Assembly: GCA_003194525.1 (NCBI GenBank)
Contig: NBIV01000162.1
Span: 62,001 to 126,000 of the forward strand
DNA length: 64,000 nucleotides
Direction of reading: 5' to 3'
Origin: Gracilariopsis chorda
Lineage: Eukaryota > Rhodophyta > Florideophyceae > Gracilariales > Gracilariaceae
The position numbers were made by a program, and so were the translations under genes. Below, in pieces: positions 56,264 through 64,000 of the stretch. The notes below the pieces were generated by a model, which saw only the letters and a list, made by a program, of their open reading frames with translations, was not told the origin of the DNA and made no database searches. How positions within the stretch are numbered: the first letter of the stretch is position 1; each line of letters starts with the position of its first letter.

Positions 56264-56809
56264 TCATGTGCAGAAAAGAGTCCCCTCGATTGGTGAGTTC
56301 GCTGGACCTGCGAATAACTCGATAATCTTTTCCTGGAGTATGATCTTCGAACAACTCGTCTCCATTTGAGCCTCATGCACAAAACTTTTGTAGTTGGGAG
56401 GTTTGCTTTCGTCATCAAGACTTTTCTGACCTTCACTTGCTGACAAACTAGCCTAGTACTCTTCCATCGCTTGTTTATCATTCCTCTTCAAAACCTGTTT
56501 GTTCACTAACTGTGAATTAGACGCAAGCGCTTTTGCAGTTACTTCATATCGTGATCTACAAGATGTGGGTTGGCAGAAAGTAGCTTTCACACTTCCCAGG
56601 TCAGAAGCCTGTGTAGCTCCACTTGCAGTTTTTCTCAGAGTACTATAAACCAACCAAATAAAGACCCCACTAGTCTCAGCGGCCCCACTAAAGAAGCTGA
56701 TGACCCAGGCTGAAGCGTCACCAAAAAGCCACCAAAAATACCCGAGAATTGCCGGTTCCATTGTCTCTCTAGAGTTCTGCGCGGCCAAGCTTGACCAGAC
56801 GTGAATCAT
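56264..56809 (-). pseudogene. Unrecognised protein with an N-terminal hydrophobic segment, one in-frame stop
   Basis: ATG 56809 or the downstream ATG 56761 opens a frame with two hydrophobic stretches (GYFWWLFGDASAWVISFF and SGVFIWLVYSTL), then a polar region ending MEEY at a TAG near 56453. The same frame continues past that stop (ASEGQKSLDDESKPPNYKSF, KIILQEKIIELFAG) to 56264. No family is recognised; a decayed membrane protein gene is plausible. Confidence 0.25.
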
Positions 56810-56999
56810 TCTGATGGAACGAATGATTGCAGAGCACGATGATGATTTTCTATGCCTCCTCTTTCTCGGCTACGCTCACCAGTTTGCGAAACGATAGCGC
56901 CAAGTGGGAATTTTGACATTTCCGTTGTTATGACTTGGAAGCCGCAGAGAGCAGAGATAGACAGAATATCCTGTTTCTGCGGATGTACTGGTTAAAATG

Positions 57000-57170
57000 C
57001 AAAAGAGGGGCTTATAATTGGCTACAGTAGGGTCTCAACTGGAGCGCCCATATGTGCCCTCCATTATACGTGCCCACTGACTCTCTCTTTTTGTTGGTGC
57101 AAATACGCGCTGCCTCACCTACACTATCTATATCGGGGGGTTTAGCGCTTTCTCTCCAGGAGGCATCGGT
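57000..57170 (-). repeat. Dispersed repeat, copy B (inverted partner of 49130-49330)
   Basis: On the minus strand it matches copy A through 'cgtatttgca', 'agaccctactgtagcca' and 'catccgcaga'. Both copies read SVGE-ARIC-NKK and LRPYCSQL in one frame. The two copies face each other across about 7.8 kb. Confidence 0.65.
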
Positions 57171-60100
57171 AGCAGCACAGCATTGTGCCTGGCCACAGAA
57201 GTTCACGGATTTAATTGTTTCAAAATCTCGTTTCTATCTGAGCAGCCCATTCTGGTGGCGGAGAACGGCACGACAGTAACAAGCCCAAATTAAACAAAGT
57301 ATCACTTATTTCCTAACTGAATGTAGAGCACCAGCCACCAAGAAAGACCAACTGAGGGCCTTCAAACAACCAGATGCACAAAACATAATAACAGCAAACG
57401 AGCAGAGAAAACAAGTCTCCGTCTTCGATCCAATCCGGAATGACAAAAATACAATTGAAGCAAAGCGGCTGCTCGTGACACACGTAACACCAGTAGCAGT
57501 CCTGCAACTCTCAGCAAGACGGATAGATTACAACACGGAGGGAATAGAACGAAACAAACTCTGACCTCTGAAAGAAAAGCACTTAAACAAGAAACGAAAC
57601 TAAAGCCAGTCCCATCTAATCACAGTTGGGCCAGACCCGTAAAAGAAAGGAACGGTTTTGATCGAATACCGCAGCAGAAGCTTGAAGCTTAGTAACAAAG
57701 TGCGGGGTTGAGTATAAAGTCACCGGGACCATATGCTGGCGGTAAAATAGGGTGGATTGTAGATGAATAATGGTGTCCGAATCCCACGGCCGGGAAGACA
57801 GGGACGGAAAACTGAACTGGTGACTGGGTTTTGGGGTTTGAGTCCAAACTGGGGGGGGGGGGGTGATTGCTGTAGAGCAATCCTTATGCGCATACCCTCT
57901 AGGCGAGGTAGATCATGAACGATTCCAACCTTCGTCGGGGATATCTAAGATATCTAGAATGGATGGACGCATGGTCAGCGCAAGGACATTATTCATGGCT
58001 GGCATGATTCACACGTGTCGTGTTGCGCCGTGGCCAGCCATGCCGGTAAAAGACACAAACTTGTATACCACACGTGTGGCGCACTACAGTAGTAGTATTC
58101 TTAGTTTTATTATGACCCATAGGACTTAAGGGAAGACAGCCCTGCCATTTCACCCAAAATTAAGGCAAAGCCGTGATTTGGCTCTGCGTTTATCGCCTGT
58201 GCAAAGTGACCAACTACTTCGGGGTTTCACCGCGTCGGGTCTCGTTATCGTCACCCGCACAGTATCAACTAGAACCACTGATCTGTCATACCCCGTGGAT
58301 TCGCTTAATGCTCACTATTTTACCGTATTAGTTACTTTTTATTGTGAGAACAGATAGTCGGTCGACTCAGTATTGAGTTGTACCGTGCTGGATGAATAAG
58401 AAAAAGCCCCGCCGCGGGTTATCTTTTCGCTTTCCGCACCACCTGCCGGGTTGTGCCTTTTCCTTTGGTTCTTTCCCCCTTTTTCTTCTTTTTTTTTGGG
58501 ATTCTCCGTCAACTGGAACACCGTTTACTTGTACCTCTGCACTACGTCGAACATCTGGTGGCCCGATTCTCCATAAGAACACCGTCAGTGTAGCCGGAAG
58601 CCATCTTGTTTTTACACCCGAACGTGTGGTACAGAGGGCTCTATCGCTATGCCTACTTCGCAAGAAAGTAAGCTCTTGAACAACTTGATACGATCCCCCG
58701 CGTAGAGTTATTGCTCGACAGTGGCCAGAGGTGGAGCAAAAGCAAGCTTCCAGCACCTTATGCAGACAAAACAAATGGTGATGATGCGCTGCAATTGCAT
58801 AGTGCTGTAGACTGCCAGCTTGGGAGTAAGAAACTGGTCAGTAAATGATTACCGTGACGCGACAAAGCGCAAAAGGCTGTGACGTAACCAAAAAAAAGTT
58901 GAAATATGGGACACGCGTACAGCCTCTGTCAAAAGAAATACATTCTATGGCCAGTATAGTTCGTTTATTCGCCACTGCGACTCAAAATGTGTCGTCACCA
59001 CTTTCACAATACCTTCGAGAAATTGATTCTGGATGCATGAGTGTGTGTGTTTTTACGAGCTGGTGTCTCTAATACCGAGGCCTTGGTATTAGTTTTATAG
59101 GAGATATAGAAGGCAAATAATCTATTGGAAGGCGAAATTTCCCAAGTACACTCAATCAAATCTATGTTTGGCTGCCCTATCCGCCACAACTTCAAGGTGA
59201 AACTTTGGCCGTGTGAAACTTTGATGGGCGAAACTGTATGTGTTCTCAGCGGTAGTCGCCAGTACCTTGCCATAATCTCTCACCAGGGCATTGTGACGAA
59301 CTACAGAACTTTTTCTTACAGAAAACTAGGGTTCGATAATTTTGGTTTACTCCAAGACAAGAAGATCTTTGTCGTGCCGTAAATGAACTACGGATAAACA
59401 CACAGAACACTATGTCTGGATACCGCCATACAAATGGCAGCCTGCGCAGCGTTTGGGTGATAGACGAACTATTGCTTCTGTTCTGGGTTCGAGCCACTCA
59501 CGTACAGGCGACAAGGGCTACAGTCCGCTCTTCCAGAGAAAACCTTCTGTGGGTACGGTATTGGCCTGTTCTGTGGGAGTATTTTTGCGGTTCAACAGAC
59601 GGTATAACATGATAGAGCATGACGTGCATGTCTTCGAAACTGTGACGTAGTGTCTTCAGCGTTTTAGCGGCGACTCTGAGCTCCTTCCAACGTAACTGCG
59701 CATCTAGGCCATTGCCCGTTCATTCCAGCTGCTCGCGACCGGTAATAGGGTCTCAGAAGCGATAACGAATCCCAACGTTACCACAGTGTCAAGCGTTCTG
59801 TCGAGGGGGAACTTGCGCCTTTAGTTATAAGCTTCCAGTGAAAGACATTATACAAACGTTCGAAGGCAAGCGGATTCCAAATGTTCCATTCGCAACAGGC
59901 AACTTCGGTCTGATTGCTAACATAATTTATTTAAAAAACCTGAGTTCTTTTTGAGTGGAGTCAAACTTGCTCATACTCCATGGACAATCATCACGTACTC
60001 AGGGCTCGTTTCACTTTGGCATGTCCGGCTAAGTTGAAATTCATACTTTGAAAACACCACGCAGAACGAACTCCATTGTTCCTCACTTTCAACTAAATTA

Positions 60101-60930
60101 TCTCACAAACCTGAACATCCCCCGTATTGTAATGATTTTATTGAACATGAGGGGAGGGTGTTGTTGATGAACGGGAGGCGCGGCGCCAAAAAATCTCCAT
60201 GCAAGGCCACTTGTGCGCATGCAATTTCTACTTTGGCGCAACGCCTGCCTGCAACTTAAAACTTTCAGCAGCAGCAGCACCGACGCTCACAGCCTATTGG
60301 CTGCGGCTGCTTCTTGACTGCCCTTGCTGCAAACTGGCTTGCAGTACAGGAGTGCAAACTGCTCAGCAGTAGAATGGCTGGCACTGCAGTCATTTGTGTA
60401 TTGCCAGCCAATTGCAATCAAGTGCACTTAGACCAACACTTGTCTGTCAGAATTTACTCAAATTTAGAGTTTTTCCTTTACTATCGCTTCGAATCCATCA
60501 ACCAAAATTTGGCTCTGGCGCAGCATTAAAAATCTTCTTTGCTGCGCGAAAACCAAGGATGGATCCGAAGGCATATTCTTGTCTCTCTCACTTACCTAAA
60601 AATTGCTCTAACCACGAGTGCCATCCTTTTAAAAGCTTACTAAAAGACATAGGCGGAGCCATTTGGCGAGTCCACGTATCTTGTAACCTATCTAAGCATC
60701 TCTGCGACAACGACCTTCGCTCCCCTTAAAAAAATTGTAAAATGCACAATTTGATTTTTTGGCCCAAACTGCGCTAGCACTCGAAGGAGTGCTTCACGTT
60801 AATTCTTTGAATGATTTTGGTGTGCCAACTCTTTGCACCAATGATAATCAAACCTTTGAGACATCCAAAACGTTTGATCATCAGTAGTATCTTGAGCGCA
60901 CACCGCCTACGGTTCTCTAGCCTCAAGCTC
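57171..60930. other. No supported gene; unrecognised short ORFs
   Basis: Contains a G-run at about 57849-57863. An 85-codon frame at 59125-59382 (HNFKVKLWPCETLMGETVCV) and a 65-codon frame at 59453-59650 (GDRRTIASVLGSSHSRTGDK) look protein-like but have no recognised domain and may be exon or relic fragments. The stretch 60190-60420 is rich in GCTGC/GCAGC motifs. Confidence 0.4.
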
Positions 60931-60998
60931 CGGCCCTACCACGGTTTCCTGCAGGCAAGCTGCAGACGTCACAACTGCAGGAGAGAGTGGTAGGGCCG
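60931..60998. repeat. 68-bp imperfect hairpin
   Basis: The outer arms CGGCCCTACCAC and GTGGTAGGGCCG (60931-60942 and 60987-60998) are perfect complements. The inner arms TTTCCTGCAG and CTGCAGGAGA extend the stem. Confidence 0.75.
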
Positions 60999-62884
60999 AA
61001 GGCCCTTCTTACCCTTGTCTAACTTATCTAAGGATTTCTCGAACAACGAGCTTTATGACCCCTTAGAATACATGCATAAACGCAAAATTACTTCCCTCCA
61101 AACGACTAGCCAATGGTAGTCAAACGATATGCTCTACTCGCGTAAATAGATCGACCTCGTGCAAGATCTGGCACTCTCGAAATCCTCAATTTCTATCAGC
61201 ATCGTCAAACCCATCTCACAGGTGGCTATTTCTAAGGGCCAACGAACAGGCAAATCCTTGCTGCGTCCAATCAGGTGGTAGTCTTCCTATTCCGTGTGCA
61301 CGGTGTCGATCTTCGGGCCATCCGAGCACAAAATCATTTCCAAAAAAGTAATTTAAAGTGCCACGGAGCACCTCAATTTGCTTCAATACAGGCTGTATTA
61401 TGGACAACTTTTCCAATCATGTGCACAAGCGCGGTGCAATAGAACGTTTAAGGTGGCACAAACGGCATTGTTGAAGTTAGCGAACCTCGGTTAAGGATAT
61501 ATCGGCTGTAGCACTAGATGATAGTTGAAACAAAAAGGCAACTAAAGTGAAATATGTCGTAGATGGCTGCTGGAAGAAAAGCTTAATCTAACTTTAGGGT
61601 GCATTCTAGCTTATATAGAAAATCGTCAGCACATTAGATAATAGGTAAAATGGAAACTTATCCTATTCAAACAAGAAATTAAATTACGTACAGTACTGCC
61701 TCCTTATACCATGCTAACAAAAGTAGTTAGAGTCTACGTAGTGCATACGTAGGCCGCACAGTACTGCAAACGAATACCCTTCTAACAAAAATAGTCTTAA
61801 TCTATGTAGCACATACGTAGGCCACACAGTGCTACAAACGTAGAACCCCCTAACAAGAATAGGAATTACCTATACGCGGCTTATGTAGGTAAAATCGTCC
61901 GCGATATTTATTGACGTCTGAAACCAATACTAAATAGAAATGCATTCCATATGTACTTAGTAAAGTACTTCGTACGTAAACTATCAATTTACTGCTGGTA
62001 TTGGGAACATCTTGAGACAATGAGTGCAATAGTTATACGTATATTTCATGCAAGAAACTATTTTACAGCGCCAGTTCTCTACTAAACCGACAGAGACGGT
62101 ACATATTCCATCGAAAGGTGATCACCAAATCTCTCAATCTCTGTCCTGTTCCTGCAATCCAACATGAGTTTTTCTTGGCATTGAACGCCAGCACGACGTG
62201 GTGGACCCCGGTCGGGAGCAGGCCGTCGTCCAAGAGATAATATACGGCCCGTGCATGATCGAGACAAAACGAATGAGCTTGCGCGGGTGGAATTAAGAAC
62301 TAGAACCGAACTTCCCCAAAGTGTTATGAAACCTCATTACCCTGAAAAGATGTACTTGAACTCCTCTCATTCTTCCGGCATTCCACAGAAACAAGAAAGG
62401 ACGGTTATGCGGTTTGCTGGGAGACCTCTTCAGGGCATTCACTATGGAAAATAAGTCTGGGATGCAAGGGCAGAAAATATTCGTCAAGGCCATGCGCTTC
62501 GACGTTCTTCACATCGGGAGTGCCAACCAATCAATTGCACTTTTGTAACGTGTTGCGAGACGTGCGCTGCAAACGGTCATCGAGCAACTCGGTTTCCTCT
62601 CGGAGATTCGGCGTGGGTGCTTTTGATTCATATGTGCAAGTGTTGTGGCGCAGTTTTGCTTGGTGTGGAGACGGAAAAAACATGCTTTGGATATAAGAGC
62701 TTCACATGGTTTGGAGTTTCTTTCAAACGAGTGCATATCAATTCGCAGCTTGAAGACATATATCGCTTACGTTTTTTTCAAACGCTATGAACCCACTTAA
62801 ATGTGATAATTGTAACCGTTGTCACTTTCGTGGATATGAAGCACGTTCGGCGTAAAGTTCCGCCATTTCTTTGACATCAAGGCA
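60999..62884. other. No supported gene; contains a 68-bp-period tandem repeat
   Basis: AT-rich sequence. About 60660-60730 and 61014-61075 resemble each other ('cttatctaag', 'acaacga', 'cccctta'), suggesting a decayed dispersed repeat around the hairpin at 60931. Frames at 62251-62454 and elsewhere are unrecognised. Confidence 0.4.
61714..61885. repeat. Degenerate tandem repeat, period 68 bp
   Basis: Units start with CTAACAA at 61714, 61782 and 61850. Each carries 'acgtaggc'- and 'cacagt-ct'-type blocks at the same offsets. The third unit is partial, and a weaker trace precedes the first. Confidence 0.7.
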
Positions 62885-63659
62885 ATGTTTCTCTTTCTGT
62901 TCCAGGCCATGACGTTTGTTACACATATTTGTAGTCGGACGGTTCTCCCAGTCCTAATTCATGGCATTATTCTTGTTCTTTCAAGAGAAGAATGGTATCT
63001 AACCCGAATTTTCGATACTTGGTTCCAAAGCTATATGATCTCTTGCAACCAAGACCAGAAATTGTCCGACAGAGGTATAGAAATCGTTCAGACGATACGA
63101 AAGTGTTCGGAGGAGATCAAACGCGGACGATTCTACTCTGAACATCTCTGCAGTTGCTGCTTAGGAAGTAATAGTTGTCCGAAATTATCAAGGTGCCCAT
63201 GGAGCCTGAGTCGAGATGAGTTCTGGTGCAGGACCCTTACCAGAAGACAGCTGAGGCAGTCCTCTTGCAATGAAAGCTTACGTTATGGATCCAAGTGCAC
63301 TGTTCACGTCGTCAGCCACAGCTACCCAGCTGGTAAGGGCAAGAGAACCTCATCACATTTCAACCGGAAATCTTCGACGTCGAGTTGTCAATTACAAGCA
63401 TTTGAAGCGTGGTTCAATGGACGCTGAGAAAGGGGCTTTTCTACTGCTCAACTGTTACGGTGCGATTCATGCTTCGTATGATACAGAAACATATATTACA
63501 TCCAAGGATGCGAACAACCGACACGAAAGTAGTCTAGCATGGACAGAACGCTCTAGGAGAAGACTGTATACCGATAATGTGCTGCTGAACTCTGGCGGTC
63601 TTCTTCAGCAATGCTGGTTTCGTACCAGCACAAACATTGAAAACTTGAAACGTCGTTAG
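62885..63659 (+). other. Two overlapping unrecognised ORFs
   Basis: A 180-codon frame (62885-63427) begins hydrophobic (MFLFLFQAMTFV, SRTVLPVLIHGIILVLS) and turns Cys/Arg-rich. A 129-codon frame (63270-63659) overlaps it in another phase (FLLLNCYGAIHASYDTETYI). Neither has a recognised domain. They could be pieces of one decayed gene. Confidence 0.2.
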
Positions 63660-64000
63660 TTGGAAACAGAACAGACTAGAAAGGTTGAATAACGGGAGCT
63701 GCGGGCTGTAACACATACCAGAAAAATGTACTCGCCCCTACCGGTAAACTCTCCCTTCCAGGAAATCAAAAGAACTCTCTAGCGTACTGGAGACAAAAAC
63801 GACTGGATATGCAAGCAACGGTTGCCCGACTGGGCTCCCCGACGCTTTTCATTACTGCTACAATGAACATATGGCGGGAAGAGATAAAAAGGCTTAGAAT
63901 GGACACTTAATACACCGGAGCATATTCTCCACAGGGAGACAGAAGCCGTCCTTCTGATAGGCCAGATCTGATCCCAAAAGTATACCACCAATACGCAAAT
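63660..64000. other. No supported gene at the right edge
   Basis: Only short frames. Nothing recognised. Confidence 0.5.

Noticed and set aside
59470-59500. GGTTCGAGCC resembling a tRNA T-loop
   Set aside because: The flanking bases do not form a five-pair T-stem and no acceptor or D-arm is present.
61714-61885. Spaced repeats considered as a CRISPR-like array
   Set aside because: The units are diverged along their whole length with no conserved short repeat separated by unique spacers, and the setting is eukaryotic.

Overview
The window looks like nuclear DNA of a eukaryote with compact, mostly intron-free genes in a transposon-rich genome. A red alga (florideophyte-like) is my best guess. 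The grounds are long single-exon genes, TATA boxes about 100 bp or more upstream of start codons, a CAX-type antiporter next to a LARP4-type La protein and a CCCH zinc-finger gene, and a mixture of Copia, Gypsy, PIF/Harbinger, pogo-like and DDE_Tnp_4 elements. This is inference, and an oomycete or another intron-poor protist is not excluded. I found no rRNA, tRNA or CRISPR array.

Layout. 1-0.8 kb: the 3' end of an LTR abuts a DDE_Tnp_4 transposase remnant. 3.8-5.8 kb: an intact gene for a secreted protein of unknown function with a His/Cys-rich motif. 7.2-14.3 kb: two 147-bp direct repeats bracket a broken Copia element, which carries a reverse-oriented 825-bp solo LTR. 14.6-15.3 kb: a decayed tRNA m1A58 methyltransferase (TRM61-like) pseudogene, followed by an older LTR of the same family. 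18-27.5 kb: a GC-rich host island with three recognisable genes: a Ca2+/H+ antiporter (+), a LARP4-like RNA-binding protein (+, split by an apparent one-base frameshift) and a tandem CCCH zinc-finger protein (-). 28-32 kb: two divergently oriented genes for a three-span membrane protein family, the left one decayed and the right one intact. 32.9-33.3 kb: a small hydrophilic protein with a clear TATA box.

35.07-42.65 kb: a young 7.57-kb Gypsy element on the minus strand, with two 1,063-bp LTRs about 1% different and a CCTTG target duplication. A second 825-bp solo LTR sits in its integrase. 42.82-46.19 kb: a PIF/Harbinger transposon with 15-bp terminal inverted repeats, a TAA duplication and both of its characteristic genes in decayed form. 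47.1-48.75 kb: a pogo/Tigger-like transposase pseudogene. 49-64 kb: AT-rich sequence with decayed or unrecognised ORFs, a plausible GT-AG intron, inverted and tandem repeats and a foldback, but no gene I can identify firmly.

The host genes do not form an evident pathway. LARP4-type and CCCH proteins both act on mRNA and are convergent neighbours, but a functional link is only speculation. The clearest structural result is nested transposition: one LTR family with at least four copies has inserted into both a Copia and a Gypsy element, leaving 825-bp solo LTRs with clean 5-bp target duplications.
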